From: Rhodocyclaceae bacterium
GTDB taxonomy: Bacteria; Pseudomonadota; Gammaproteobacteria; Burkholderiales; Rhodocyclaceae
Assembly (NCBI GenBank): GCA_008933825.1
Contig: WBUF01000002.1
Span: 84,188-148,187 of the forward strand
Direction of reading: 5' to 3'
Length of the DNA: 64,000 nucleotides
Below, piece by piece: positions 10,016 through 21,329 of the stretch (the stretch's first letter is position 1; each line of letters opens with the position of its first letter). The position numbers and the translations under genes were made by a program. A model generated the notes under the pieces. It did no database searches and had not been told where the DNA came from. It saw nothing but the letters and a program-made list of their open reading frames with translations.

Positions 10016-10045
10016 TCGGCTCCGCCCAGTCAAGGAGCGATTAAC

Positions 10046-10519
10046 ATGAATCTGAACGCAACGCTGTTTGCCCAGCTCGTTGTGTTCTTCATTCTGGCGT
10101 GGTTCACGATGAAATTCGTGTGGCCGCCCATCATGAAGGCACTCGACGAGCGCGCGAAGAAGATCGCCGACGGGCTATCGGCTGCGGACAAGGCGAAATC
10201 CGATCTGGCGCTGGCTGAAAAGAAAGTCGTCGATGAGCTTAAGAAGGCCCGCGAATCCGCCACCGAGCTGCGTGCCGGTGCCGAGAAGCAGGGCGCCCAG
10301 CTGATCGAGGAAGCCCGCCAGGAAGCGGCGAACATCGTCGCGCAGGCCCGCAAGGCCGCCGAAGGTGAAGCCGCCGTCGCCGCCCAGCGCGCCAAGGAGG
10401 CCCTGCGCGAGCAGGTCGCCGTCCTCGCCGTCGCCGGCGCCGAGCGCATCCTGCGCAAGGAAATCAACGCCCAAGTCCACGCTGATCTGCTGGCCAACCT
10501 GAAACAGGAACTCAAGTAA
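10046..10519 (+). CDS. atpF: F0F1 ATP synthase subunit b
   Basis: This 157-residue protein has one N-terminal membrane helix ([23 protein letters not shown]) and a long charged Ala-rich coiled coil to the C-terminus. That is the structure of subunit b, the peripheral stalk linking subunit a to delta and alpha. AAGGAG precedes the ATG at 10046. The length matches the usual 156-residue proteobacterial protein. It lies between atpE and atpH in the standard order. Confidence 0.96.
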   Translation: MNLNATLFAQLVVFFILAWFTMKFVWPPIMKALDERAKKIADGLSAADKAKSDLALAEKKVVDELKKARESATELRAGAEKQGAQLIEEARQEAANIVAQARKAAEGEAAVAAQRAKEALREQVAVLAVAGAERILRKEINAQVHADLLANLKQELK

Positions 10520-10522
10520 GCC

Positions 10523-11056
10523 ATGGCCGAGAACATCACCCTCGCACGCCCCTACGCCGATGCCGCTTTCCAGCTGGCGCGGGCGACCAATGCGCTGGGT
10601 CCATGGCAGCAGGCCCTCGACCGCATGGCGGCCGTCGCCGCCGACGCGCAGATGGTGGAATGCATCGGCAATCCCCGCCTGCTGCCGGCGCAGGTCGCGC
10701 AGCTGTTCCTCGACGTCGTCGGATCGGTTTCTGCCGAACAGCAGAACTTCGTCCGCCTCCTCGTCGACAACGAGCGCCTGCAGGTTCTCCCCGAGATCCG
10801 CGACCTTTACGTCGAACTGAAGAACGGGCAGGAGGGCGTGCAGGAGGCAGATATCGCCTCCGCCTTCCCGCTCGACGATGCCACGCTGAAGAACCTCGTC
10901 GCCGACCTTGAAGCCCGCTTCAAGTGCCGCATCCAGGCGAAGGTCAGCCTCGACCCCGAGCTCATCGGCGGGGTGCGGATCGCCGTCGGCGATCAAGTCA
11001 TCGACGCTTCCGTGCGCGGCAAGCTCGCTTCCATGGCCACGGCGCTACAGAGCTAA
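10523..11056 (+). CDS. atpH: F0F1 ATP synthase subunit delta
   Basis: The 177-residue protein starts [19 protein letters not shown], the conserved delta N-terminus (RPYA.A.F), and ends with the conserved [25 protein letters not shown] segment. Delta sits on top of the alpha3-beta3 head and joins it to the b-subunit stalk. The gene starts 3 bp after atpF ends and is followed by atpA after 18 bp. Length and position are normal. Confidence 0.96.
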   Translation: MAENITLARPYADAAFQLARATNALGPWQQALDRMAAVAADAQMVECIGNPRLLPAQVAQLFLDVVGSVSAEQQNFVRLLVDNERLQVLPEIRDLYVELKNGQEGVQEADIASAFPLDDATLKNLVADLEARFKCRIQAKVSLDPELIGGVRIAVGDQVIDASVRGKLASMATALQS

Positions 11057-11074
11057 GACACCAGGAGTCATCAC

Positions 11075-12613
<1,539 letters not shown>

Positions 12614-12632
12614 CCTTTAGCCGGAGCCAACC

Positions 12633-13499
12633 ATGCCAAGCGGCAAGGAAATACGCACCAAGATCAAGAGCGTGCAAAACACGCGCAAGATCACCAAGGC
12701 CATGGAGATGGTCGCGGCCTCGAAGATGCGCAAGGCACAGGAGCGCATGAAGGCCGCCCGTCCCTACGGCGAGAAGATCCGCCGGCTGGCCGCCAACCTG
12801 TCCCACGCCAACTCCGAGTACAAGCACCCCTTCCTCAAGAAGGCGGGCGAAGTGAAGCGCGTCGGCCTGATCGTCATCACGACCGACAAGGGACTGTGCG
12901 GCGGCCTCAACACCAACGTGCTGCGCGTCGCCCTCAACAGCCTGAAGGAATGGGAAGGCAAGGGTGTCACCGACATCCGCGTCACCGCCATCGGCTCGAA
13001 GGGCCTCGGCTTCATGCAGCGCCTCGGCGCCAAGGTCGTTTCCAACGTCACCCACCTCGGCGACACGCCGCACCTCGAGAAGATGATCGGCCCGGTGAAG
13101 GTCATGCTCGACGCCTTCCAGGCCGGCGAGCTCGACGCGGTCTACATCGCCTACACCCGCTTCCTCAACACCATGAAGCAGGAGCCGGTGCTGGAACAGT
13201 TGCTGCCGCTCTCCGGCGAACAGCTGCGCCAGACCGAGCACGGCTGGGACTACATCTACGAGCCGGACGCCCGCGCCGTCATCGACGAGCTGCTGGTCCG
13301 CTACGTCGAGGCACTGGTGTACCAGTCGGTGGCCGAGAACATGGCCTCCGAGCAGAGCGCGCGGATGGTCGCCATGAAGGCCGCCTCCGACAACGCCGGC
13401 AACGTGATCAACGAGCTGCAGCTGGTCTACAACAAGACCCGCCAGGCCGCGATCACCAAGGAAATCTCTGAAATCGTCGGCGGAGCTGCCGCGGTTTGA
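12633..13499 (+). CDS. atpG: F0F1 ATP synthase subunit gamma
   Basis: The 288-residue central-stalk rotor subunit has the conserved N-terminus [29 protein letters not shown] and the C-terminal signature [37 protein letters not shown], two long coiled helices around a Rossmann-like core. It transmits rotation from the c-ring to the catalytic sites. A 114-bp gap with a long hairpin separates it from atpD, wider than the other gaps in this operon. Confidence 0.97.
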   Translation: MPSGKEIRTKIKSVQNTRKITKAMEMVAASKMRKAQERMKAARPYGEKIRRLAANLSHANSEYKHPFLKKAGEVKRVGLIVITTDKGLCGGLNTNVLRVALNSLKEWEGKGVTDIRVTAIGSKGLGFMQRLGAKVVSNVTHLGDTPHLEKMIGPVKVMLDAFQAGELDAVYIAYTRFLNTMKQEPVLEQLLPLSGEQLRQTEHGWDYIYEPDARAVIDELLVRYVEALVYQSVAENMASEQSARMVAMKAASDNAGNVINELQLVYNKTRQAAITKEISEIVGGAAAV

Positions 13500-13512
13500 T
13501 GCGGCAGCGTTT

Positions 13513-14993
<1,481 letters not shown>

Positions 14994-15000
14994 TGTTTTG

Positions 15001-15043
15001 CCCCTCCCCCTCTCCCGACAACGGGAGAGGGCCGGGGTGAGGG
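15001..15043 (+). repeat. Pyrimidine/purine-rich REP-like palindrome (copy 1)
   Basis: CCCTCTCCC and GGGAGAGGG face each other around the loop GACAAC, followed by CCGGGGTGAGGG. The same arrangement occurs at 15527-15566 and, more diverged, at 36643-36676. It sits in the atpD-atpC gap and has no T-run. This type of CT-rich intergenic palindrome is common in betaproteobacteria and is probably a REP element; it could also act on the atp mRNA. Confidence 0.6.
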
Positions 15044-15052
15044 AAGGAAACC

Positions 15053-15475
15053 ATGGCAATGACCGTACACGTCGACATCGTCAGCGCGGAAGAGTCCATC
15101 TTCTCGGGACTGGCGGAGTTCGTCGTTCTCCCGGGCGAAGCCGGCGAGCTGGGCATCATGCCCGGCCACACGCCGCTGCTCACCCGCATCAAGCCGGGCG
15201 TCGTCCGCGTCAAGACGCAGGACGGCCACGAAGAGCTCGTCTTCGTCGCCGGCGGCATGCTCGAAGTGCAGCCCAACCTCGTCACCGTGCTGGCCGACAC
15301 CGCCATCCGCGGCAAGGACCTCGACGAAGCCAAGGCCCTCGACGCCAAGAAGAAGGCCGAGGAAGCCCTGCAGAACAAGACCTCGCAACTCGAGTACGCC
15401 AAGGCCCAGGCCGAACTGGCCGAAGCCATCGCCCAACTCGCCGCCATCCAGAAACTGCGCAAGCCGCGGCACTGA
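15053..15475 (+). CDS. atpC: F0F1 ATP synthase subunit epsilon
   Basis: This 140-residue protein opens [19 protein letters not shown] and contains [19 protein letters not shown], the beta-sandwich signature of epsilon, followed by a C-terminal alpha-helical pair rich in Ala and Lys. Epsilon couples gamma to the c-ring and can inhibit ATP hydrolysis. It is the last gene of the operon; an intrinsic terminator begins about 20 bp after its stop. Length and position are normal. Confidence 0.96.
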   Translation: MAMTVHVDIVSAEESIFSGLAEFVVLPGEAGELGIMPGHTPLLTRIKPGVVRVKTQDGHEELVFVAGGMLEVQPNLVTVLADTAIRGKDLDEAKALDAKKKAEEALQNKTSQLEYAKAQAELAEAIAQLAAIQKLRKPRH

Positions 15476-15496
15476 GCGACATCACGCTTCAAAACG

Positions 15497-15526
15497 AAAG
15501 GGCAGCTCAGGCTGCCCTTTTGCTTT
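15497..15526 (+). terminator. Rho-independent terminator of the atp operon
   Basis: AAAGGGCAGC and GCTGCCCTTT form a perfect 10-bp stem around a TCAG loop, followed by TTGCTTT. It lies about 20 bp after the atpC stop and ends the ATP synthase operon. Confidence 0.85.
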
Positions 15527-15566
15527 ACCCCCTCGCCCCTCCGGGGAGAGGGTTGGGGAGAGGGGC
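15527..15566 (+). repeat. Pyrimidine/purine-rich REP-like palindrome (copy 2)
   Basis: CCCCTCGCCCCTCCGGGGAG followed by AGGGTTGGGGAGAGGGGC forms a dyad closely related to the copy at 15001. It abuts the atp terminator and precedes the toxin-antitoxin promoter. I interpret it as a REP-type intergenic repeat. Confidence 0.6.
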
Positions 15567-15592
15567 AAAATTCCAGACATGGCCTGGCTGCT

Positions 15593-15620
15593 TGAAGGGC
15601 GTGTTTGGCGCGCCTATACT
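15593..15620 (+). promoter_or_regulatory. Sigma-70 promoter for a leaderless DUF433 antitoxin message
   Basis: TTGAAG (15593-15598) and TATACT (15615-15620) are 16 bp apart. The -10 ends seven bases before the ATG at 15628, so transcription should start at or within a base or two of the start codon. No Shine-Dalgarno site is present, which fits a leaderless transcript. Confidence 0.6.
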
Positions 15621-15627
15621 TCGCCCC

Positions 15628-16323
15628 ATGCTGATGACGAAAGCAGCCCAAACGGACTTCCGCGAAACCCCCCTCTACACCGCCGCCGAGGCGGCGCACT
15701 ACCTGCGCGTTCCCGTCTCGACGGTGCGGGCCTGGGCCTTTGGCCAGGGTCAGCGCAAGGATGGCGGACGCAAGTTCAAACCGGTGATCGCCTTGGCAAA
15801 CCGCCAGGGCAGGCTGCTCTCGTTCATCAACCTGGTCGAGCTGTTCGTGCTCTCCGCGATCCGCCGCCGGCATGGCGTGGCCCTGCCGCAGGTGCGCAAG
15901 GCGCTGGATTACCTGAAAAAGAGCTTTCCCTCGCCGCATCCGCTCGCGGACAATGAGTTTCAGACCAATGGCGTCGACCTCTTCGTTGAGAAATTCGGCG
16001 AGTACCTCAATCTGTTGCGTGAAGGCCAGATCGAGATCAGGGGGCTGATCGAGGCCCGTCTGCGCTGCGTCATGCGCGACGAGGCGGGCATGCCGCTCAA
16101 GCTGTATCTCTCCCCGCGCGCCGACAACGAGCGCGGCATCGTGGTGATCGATCCGCGCCTCGGCTTCGGCCGGCCGGTCATCGAGGGCACCGGCATCCGC
16201 ACCGAAGTCATCGTCGGCCGCTTCAGCGCCGGCGAGACGATCGACTCGATCGCCGATGACTACGGCCGCTCGCGCGCCGAAATCGAGGAAATCGTCCGCA
16301 GCGAACTGCCGCTCGCCGCGTGA
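15628..16323 (+). CDS. DUF433 antitoxin with N-terminal helix-turn-helix
   Basis: The 231-residue protein has an N-terminal MerR/excisionase-like helix-turn-helix (TAAEAAHYLRVPVSTVRAWA, about residues 18-37) and a C-terminal DUF433 domain (DPRLGFGRPVIEGTGIRTEVI, then YGRSRAEIEEIV), itself a small winged helix. DUF433 proteins are VapB-like antitoxins that usually precede PIN-like toxins. Its stop overlaps the GTG start of the downstream PIN-like gene by 4 bp, so a coupled type II toxin-antitoxin pair is likely. A longer open frame upstream has no support; the promoter places the start here. Confidence 0.8.
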   Translation: MLMTKAAQTDFRETPLYTAAEAAHYLRVPVSTVRAWAFGQGQRKDGGRKFKPVIALANRQGRLLSFINLVELFVLSAIRRRHGVALPQVRKALDYLKKSFPSPHPLADNEFQTNGVDLFVEKFGEYLNLLREGQIEIRGLIEARLRCVMRDEAGMPLKLYLSPRADNERGIVVIDPRLGFGRPVIEGTGIRTEVIVGRFSAGETIDSIADDYGRSRAEIEEIVRSELPLAA

Positions 16324-16721
16324 CGCCGAAGCCCTCCGGCGACCTCGTCTTCTTCATCGACCGCAGTCTCGGCCGCAAGCAGGTGGCGCAGGCCCTGCGC
16401 GGGGCTGGCGCAACGGTGGAAGTGCACGACGATCATTTTCCTCAAACCACCCCCGATGTCGACTGGCTGGCCGAAGTCGGCCGGCGCGGCTGGGTGGTGC
16501 TCTCCAAGGACGAGCGCATCCGCCGCAACCGCATCGAGCGCGCTGCGCTCGATGCCGCGCGCGTCCGGGCCTTCTTCCTGACGCAGCAGGACATCACCGG
16601 GCAGGAGATGGCGGAGCTTTTCAACAGCGCCCTCCTGGGCATGACCAGGCGGGCCGTTTCCGAACCCGCGCCCTTCATCTTCACGGTCTCACGCAGCGGT
16701 AAGTTTTCGCGGGTCAAGTAA
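16320..16721 (+). CDS. PIN-like (VapC45/DUF5615-type) toxin
   Basis: The 133-residue product starts at a GTG overlapping the antitoxin stop. It contains the early acidic motif FFIDRSLGRK (residues 10-19), DVDWLAEVGRRGWVVLSKDERI, and a terminal acidic/phenylalanine-rich core, the pattern of PIN-like toxins of the VapC45 type paired with DUF433 antitoxins. PIN enzymes cut RNA with an acidic metal site. The Asp in FIDR and the Asp/Glu in SKDER are candidate metal ligands. The family is inferred from sequence pattern and from the neighbouring DUF433 gene. Confidence 0.75.
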   Translation: MTPKPSGDLVFFIDRSLGRKQVAQALRGAGATVEVHDDHFPQTTPDVDWLAEVGRRGWVVLSKDERIRRNRIERAALDAARVRAFFLTQQDITGQEMAELFNSALLGMTRRAVSEPAPFIFTVSRSGKFSRVK

Positions 16722-16739
16722 TCTCGCGGGTGGTCTGCC

Positions 16740-16765
16740 GCCGTGCTGGGCGGACTCACTTTTGC
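16740..16765 (+). repeat. 26-bp dispersed repeat, copy 4
   Basis: GCCGTGCTGGGC then GGACTCACTTTTGC, intergenic between the PIN-like toxin and the PLD-helicase; one core mismatch (CTCACTTTT). The left half is almost identical to copy 1. Confidence 0.75.
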
Positions 16766-16849
16766 GCATATCTCGTGCGCTACACAGAGGTGGGATTTGG
16801 CGTAAGGCTTTCTACAGAATGGCTGGTCGATGATGATAAGCTGAGGGTG

Positions 16850-19800
16850 ATGCAGTCATCATCGAATGGAAACATGGCCTTACCTGACGGACTATACGAC
16901 CTGCTTTTGACCGAAGGAATTGCGGCCAAGCTTGTCAAGGAACACGCCGAAATCCGGGACATCCGAGATGGTGCATCCGAATTTCTGGTCGATGCATTGG
17001 CTCGTCAGTTGGTTGGCATTCTCGAAGACTTGTCGGGCGATGGGAATGAAAAGCTGCGCCGACAGCTTGAGCTAGTGAATGGCCTATTGGTTACCTTGCG
17101 GCAGACGATTGAATCAGAGGGTGGCAATGGGGTCTCTGCCCAAGTCGTTGACCTTATATCTCAGCCAGCGCGCTTGCTGAAGGCCGTTCAGCGCGATCAA
17201 CAGTTTCAAACGCCGCCAGAAGTTGGTTTATCTGCGCCTTGGCTTTTCACTGCAGGCAAAGGTTCTCCTTCGTTACTACAGGAAATCCGGCGCGAACTAG
17301 CATCCGCCGATCAGATAGACATTCTGGTGAGCTTCATCACCGTTTCCGGCGTGCGCAAGCTGCAAGACGTATTGCAGCAGATTACGGCACTATCGGCGGA
17401 CGGCAAGGTGCCGACCCGCATTCGCATTCTGACCACGACCTACACGGGCGCCACGGAGGCACGTGCTCTCGATGAGCTTGCGCGTCTGCCTGGTTGCGAG
17501 GTGCGGGTTTCGCTCGACGGGCGGCGTACTCGCCTGCATGCCAAGGCATGGATTTTTCAGCGCAACACAGGTTTCGGTTCGGCCTACGTCGGCAGCGCGA
17601 ACCTGTCCGGCGCTGCATTGACGGGCGGGCTGGAGTGGACGGTGAAGCTGACGCAGCGCTCGCAGGAGGCGCTGTTTGCGCGGGCCAACGCACACTTCGA
17701 AACGTTGTGGGAGGACAACGAGTTCCAGCGCTACGATCCGGAGAATGCAGACCATCGTCATGCACTCGCAGTCGCGCTCGGCCGTGAGGCCGGCGACTCG
17801 CTCACAGTTATTCCCAGCTTCTTCGATCTGCAGCCCAAGACCTACCAGCAGGACATGCTGGAACAACTCGCGGCAGAGCGGGCGCACGGGCGATACCGCA
17901 ATCTCGTCGTGGCGGCGACAGGTACCGGCAAGACTGTTGTAGCGGCCTTCGATTATCGAAATACCTGCCGTAACGAAGGCGGCCGACCGCGGCTTCTGTT
18001 CGTAGCGCATCGCGAGGAGATTTTGCGTCAAGCGCTGCGCACGTACCGTGAGGTCCTGCGCGACCCCGATTTCGGCGAACTGCTTGCGGGCGGGTATCAG
18101 CCGGAGCGCGCTGACCATATCTTCGCCACGATCGACAGTTTGACGAGCCGGGATCTATTGACCACGTTCGGGGCTGAATACTGGCACACGGTTGTCGTCG
18201 ACGAGTGTCACCGTCTTGCAGCTGATCGCTTCCATGCGTTTGTGACTGCAGTGCGTCCGCGCCTTCTCCTGGGGTTGACGGCAACCCCGGAGCGCAGCGA
18301 TGGACAAGCAATCACAACGTACTTCGATCCGCGGCCCGATGGAAGCCCAGCCGTGGAGCTTCGCCTGTGGCACGCGCTCGATCTTCAGCTGCTTTCCCCG
18401 TTTGAGTACTACGCGTGTGACGATGCCACCGACTTTTCTGATGTGCCATGGGATCGCCCTGGCGAGCGGGAGGCGGTCGACAATCTTGTCACGGGTAACG
18501 ATGTCCGCGCCAAACTTGTCGTCAACGAATGGCGACGTCTTGCGGCTGACCCACTTCGTTCGAAGGCCTTGGTGTTCTGTGTATCGGTGGCTCACGCCCA
18601 GTTCATGACGGATTGGCTTATTCGTGCAGGCATACCCGCCGCATGCGTGGTTGGCACTACGGCTGATGTAGAGCGACTCCGCGCGCCGCAGCGACTGCAG
18701 AATGGCGAGCTGAACGCCTTGGTGACGGTGGACCTCTACAACGAGGGAGTTGACCTGCCGTCGGTTGACACCTTGCTCCTGCTCCGGCCCACCCAAAGTC
18801 CGGTGTTGTTTCAGCAGCAGATTGGACGTGGGTTGCGTCTCTCTCCTGGAAAAGAGAGTTGCCTGATCCTTGACTTTGTTGGGCAGCAACGCGCTGATTT
18901 CCGCTTCGACCGGCTGTTATCGGGGCTGACTGGGTTGCCTCGCCGCGCCCTGACCGAAGGCGTCGAGCAGGGTTTTGGCAGTTTGCCACCGGGCTGCCAT
19001 ATTCACTTGCAGAAGCAAACGCGCGAGCAAGTGCTTAAAGGGTTGCGCAACCTGACGTTGCAGAACTGGCAAAGACTGCGAACCGAGCTGCAGTCATATG
19101 TAGCACTGCGGGGAAGAGCCTCGATCAGGCTGGCAGAATTCTTGCACGACCAGGCTCTGGAGTTGGAGGATGTTTACCGATCCAGCGGACGCAGCGGCTG
19201 GACCGCGCTGAAGGGTGATGTCGGCATGATCGCGTCGGAACCCGGGCCGGAAGAGGACTACTTTACTCGGCGATTTGGAGACCTCCTTCACGTGGATGAC
19301 CCGAAGCGGCTCGATTTGCTGCAGAACATTGGGGAGTCTGGTGCCCGGATGGATCAAATGTCGCCAGAGACAGTGCTTTCTTCGCAAATGCTGGCCTATC
19401 AGGTCGACGGTCGGCATGATCAGGCGGCAGATCACAGTGCCTTCCTCGCACGATTAGAAATGCATCCTCTTATTTGCGATGAACTTGCCGAGCTGGCCGG
19501 CCTTCTTCAGACCCGAAACACCTTGCCTTTCATAAGTGTCACTGGGCTCGAAGACACGCCGCTATGTCTTCATGCTGCGTACGGGGTTAGAGAAATCCTG
19601 ACAGCTGTTGGTTGGCTAACTGCCACACGACGCGCACCGTTTCAAGCTGGTGTTTTGCCGCTGATCGAACGAAAAACTGAACTACTTTTTGTCACTCTTG
19701 ATAAGAGCGAGGGATATCACGATCGGATTGCTTACCACGACTACGCAATCAGCGCCGACCGCTTCCATTGGCAGACGCAGAACAGCGCGGGCCCCGATAC

Positions 19801-20011
19801 GATGAGCGGCCGCCGTTACCTGGAAAGCCCTGGAAACGGCTGGCAATTCCAACTGTTCGTGCGTGTCCGTAAGGGCGATGCTTACCGGGCATGTGGTCGG
19901 GTATCACTGGAAAAGGCCGAAGGGGATCGCCCGATGAGTTTGATCTGGCGTATGGAGATACCACTACCAGCGCGATTGTTCCGTGAGTTCAGCGTCCTGC
20001 GAGGCATGTGA
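16850..20011 (+). CDS. PLD nuclease - SF2 helicase - DUF3427 protein, possible defence factor
   Basis: The predicted 1053-residue protein has three parts. Residues about 130-300 resemble a phospholipase-D nuclease, with one HxK motif (HAKAW at 230) and GSANLSG shortly after. Residues about 335-680 form a superfamily 2 helicase with Walker A AATGTGKT at 355-362, DECH at 451-454, LLGLTATPERSDG, and QQQIGRGLRLSPG near 654. The C-terminal about 350 residues match DUF3427 in position. Only one HKD half is visible, so the nuclease may act as a dimer. Such proteins are found among phage-defence and DNA-processing genes. G+C content looks lower than in neighbouring core genes. The start at 16850 follows GAGGGTG; 16874 is an alternative. 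Dispersed-repeat copies lie just outside both ends. Confidence 0.8.
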   Translation: MQSSSNGNMALPDGLYDLLLTEGIAAKLVKEHAEIRDIRDGASEFLVDALARQLVGILEDLSGDGNEKLRRQLELVNGLLVTLRQTIESEGGNGVSAQVVDLISQPARLLKAVQRDQQFQTPPEVGLSAPWLFTAGKGSPSLLQEIRRELASADQIDILVSFITVSGVRKLQDVLQQITALSADGKVPTRIRILTTTYTGATEARALDELARLPGCEVRVSLDGRRTRLHAKAWIFQRNTGFGSAYVGSANLSGAALTGGLEWTVKLTQRSQEALFARANAHFETLWEDNEFQRYDPENADHRHALAVALGREAGDSLTVIPSFFDLQPKTYQQDMLEQLAAERAHGRYRNLVVAATGTGKTVVAAFDYRNTCRNEGGRPRLLFVAHREEILRQALRTYREVLRDPDFGELLAGGYQPERADHIFATIDSLTSRDLLTTFGAEYWHTVVVDECHRLAADRFHAFVTAVRPRLLLGLTATPERSDGQAITTYFDPRPDGSPAVELRLWHALDLQLLSPFEYYACDDATDFSDVPWDRPGEREAVDNLVTGNDVRAKLVVNEWRRLAADPLRSKALVFCVSVAHAQFMTDWLIRAGIPAACVVGTTADVERLRAPQRLQNGELNALVTVDLYNEGVDLPSVDTLLLLRPTQSPVLFQQQIGRGLRLSPGKESCLILDFVGQQRADFRFDRLLSGLTGLPRRALTEGVEQGFGSLPPGCHIHLQKQTREQVLKGLRNLTLQNWQRLRTELQSYVALRGRASIRLAEFLHDQALELEDVYRSSGRSGWTALKGDVGMIASEPGPEEDYFTRRFGDLLHVDDPKRLDLLQNIGESGARMDQMSPETVLSSQMLAYQVDGRHDQAADHSAFLARLEMHPLICDELAELAGLLQTRNTLPFISVTGLEDTPLCLHAAYGVREILTAVGWLTATRRAPFQAGVLPLIERKTELLFVTLDKSEGYHDRIAYHDYAISADRFHWQTQNSAGPDTMSGRRYLESPGNGWQFQLFVRVRKGDAYRACGRVSLEKAEGDRPMSLIWRMEIPLPARLFREFSVLRGM

Positions 20012-20035
20012 TTTCGACTTAGCACCTTCGTCGGC

Positions 20036-20061
20036 GCCGTGCCGCAGAGACTGACTTTTCC
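20036..20061 (+). repeat. 26-bp dispersed repeat, copy 5
   Basis: GCCGTGCCGCAG then AGACTGACTTTTCC, between the helicase stop and the ParE remnant; it ends one base before the remnant's stop codon. Confidence 0.85.
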
Positions 20062-20062
20062 C

Positions 20063-20262
20063 TCAGACCCCCAGCAGCCGGCGCTCCCGCAGCGTTAGCA
20101 TGCCGCGCCGATCATCCGTGACCCGGTAGACCACGCGGTAGGGCTTGAAGCGGGTTTCGCGGAATTCGCGGATGCCGAGTGCGTGGAATTCGCGCAGGAA
20201 GGCGCCGCGCTCGGGAAAAAGGCGCGCGCGGCGTCTTCGGTGAGGAAGACCTCGAAGCGCAT
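20063..20262 (-). pseudogene. RelE/ParE-family toxin remnant with internal deletion and frameshift
   Basis: Downstream of the antitoxin gene, the ATG at 20262 opens a ParE-like N-terminus (MRFEVFLTEDAAR) that runs out of frame after AFFP. The normal C-terminus (ERGAFLREFHALGIREFRE..., FKPYRVVYRV, LRERRLLGV) continues in another frame to the TGA at 20063-20065. Compared with complete ParE proteins (about 95-100 residues), some 35 central codons between DAAR and FPERG are missing. The deletion and the frame change should abolish toxin activity. The antitoxin gene next to it is intact. Confidence 0.8.
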
Positions 20263-20300
20263 CAGCCCCGCGCCTTCCTGCGGCGCAGGCGCCTGACGGC

Positions 20301-20537
20301 CTACGATGCCGGCACGACCTTGCCTTCCTCGATCTGCCGGGTGCCCAGGGCGAGGATCTTGAGGAGCGCCATCGTCTCCTGCGCCTCTTCGTAGGTGGCG
20401 ACGTCCTGCATGACCGCCTTGGCTTCGCCGTTCTGGGTGATGACCAGGTGTTCGCGCCGCTCGGCGAGCTCGCGGATGATTTTCGCCGCGTTGGATTTTA
20501 CGTAGCTGATGGGCTTGATGCGGGTGGTGTATTTCAT
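20301..20537 (-). CDS. Phd/YefM-family antitoxin
   Basis: The 78-residue protein (MKYTTRIKPISYVKSNAAKI...) has the Phd/YefM fold signature: ISYVKSNAAKIIRELAERREHLVITQNGEAKAVM followed by an extended C-terminal helix that would wrap the toxin. AAGGAG lies before the ATG. It stands 38 bp upstream of a broken ParE toxin remnant, so it is now an orphan antitoxin that could still repress its own promoter or neutralise related toxins. A palindrome upstream is a likely operator. Confidence 0.85.
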   Translation of the reverse strand: MKYTTRIKPISYVKSNAAKIIRELAERREHLVITQNGEAKAVMQDVATYEEAQETMALLKILALGTRQIEEGKVVPAS

Positions 20538-20552
20538 GGCGTCTCCTTGCGG

Positions 20553-20565
20553 TCGGTCGGACCGA
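20553..20565 (-). promoter_or_regulatory. Operator-like palindrome upstream of the Phd antitoxin
   Basis: TCGGTC-G-GACCGA is a perfect inverted repeat with 6-bp arms around one base, 16 bp upstream of the antitoxin ATG. Related CGGTC/GACCG pieces recur up to 20584. The position fits autorepression by the Phd-type antitoxin. Confidence 0.45.
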
Positions 20566-20602
20566 ACATAGTCCGTATTCGGTCCTGCCGGAAGCGATTG
20601 CC

Positions 20603-20628
20603 GCCGTGTTGCGGGGGCTGACTTTCCG
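20603..20628 (+). repeat. 26-bp dispersed repeat, copy 6
   Basis: GCCGTGTTGCGG then GGGCTGACTTTCCG, intergenic between the Phd antitoxin promoter and higA. Confidence 0.75.
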
Positions 20629-20649
20629 CTGGGAATCAGCCGGGACGTT

Positions 20650-21009
20650 CTACGCCGCCTGCTTGATCAGGGATTCCGCCGGAATGCCCAGCCCCTTGTG
20701 CAGCTTCCAGGCCATGGCCAGGGTCAGCGGGCGCTTGTGGTTGAGCACTTCGTACACCCGGTTCGGCCGGCCGATGTAGGGCACCAGGTCCTTGACGGCG
20801 AGGTTGCGCTGCTCCATGACGAACTTGATGGCTTCCACCGGATCGGGCAGGTCGAGCGGGAAATGTCTGGCTTCGTAGGCTTCGACCAGGGTGACCAGAA
20901 CGTCCAGCCGGTCGCCCTCGGGCGTGTTGCGCTTCGCCGTCATCAGACGCTCGATTTCCACGAGCGCCGCTTCGTAGTCGCGTTTGGTCCTGATCGGTTT
21001 GATGTCCAT
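20650..21009 (-). CDS. higA: HigA-type helix-turn-helix antitoxin
   Basis: The 119-residue protein has the HigA pattern: an N-terminal helical region (LVEIERLMTAK, EAYEARHFPL, PDPVEAIKFVMEQRNL) and a C-terminal XRE helix-turn-helix (AVKDLVPYIGRPNRVYEVLNHKRPLTL). It follows the HigB toxin gene by 17 bp, the toxin-first order that is characteristic of higBA. It should neutralise HigB and bind the palindrome at 21330-21352. The ATG at 21007-21009 was chosen because it begins the conserved region. Confidence 0.88.
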   Translation of the reverse strand: MDIKPIRTKRDYEAALVEIERLMTAKRNTPEGDRLDVLVTLVEAYEARHFPLDLPDPVEAIKFVMEQRNLAVKDLVPYIGRPNRVYEVLNHKRPLTLAMAWKLHKGLGIPAESLIKQAA

Positions 21010-21026
21010 TCGAATGCCTCGCTTGC

Positions 21027-21320
21027 CTATATCGTCTGCGCGTCGATTGCGTCGTACTGCCGATGCGTGCCGATGAATCTGACGTAAACGACCCGGTAGG
21101 GGTAGTTGATCCAGACCACGATCCGGTACTTGTTGCCGCCGATGTTGAACACCGCGCGGCCGTCCTTCAGGATGCTGGCGCTGCCGATCTCGCGCTTCAC
21201 GTCGGCCGGCGACGCCCAGTCCGCCCCGAGCACCTGCCGGTACCACGCCAGCGCCGGCTCGCGCGCATCATCGTGCTTCCCGATGAATTGCTTGATCGTG
21301 CGCAGGGCTATGACACGCAT
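21027..21320 (-). CDS. higB: HigB-type mRNA interferase toxin
   Basis: The predicted 97-residue protein starts MRVIALRTIKQFIGKHDDAREPALAWY and ends with NKYRIVVWINYPYRVVYVRFIGTHRQYDAID, the core of the HigB (RelE-like) family that cuts mRNA on the ribosome. The conserved C-terminal HRQYD and basic residues are present, so it looks intact. An ATG four codons upstream (21332) lies inside the operator palindrome, so I chose the internal ATG at 21318-21320. It precedes higA by 17 bp. Confidence 0.85.
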   Translation of the reverse strand: MRVIALRTIKQFIGKHDDAREPALAWYRQVLGADWASPADVKREIGSASILKDGRAVFNIGGNKYRIVVWINYPYRVVYVRFIGTHRQYDAIDAQTI

Positions 21321-21329
21321 GGAATGCAG

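Noticed and set aside
18901..18940. Possible further copy of the 26-bp repeat (CGGGGCTGACTGGG) in the helicase gene
   Set aside because: Only the CTGACT part and a few flanking bases match; the T-run is absent. It is too weak to count.
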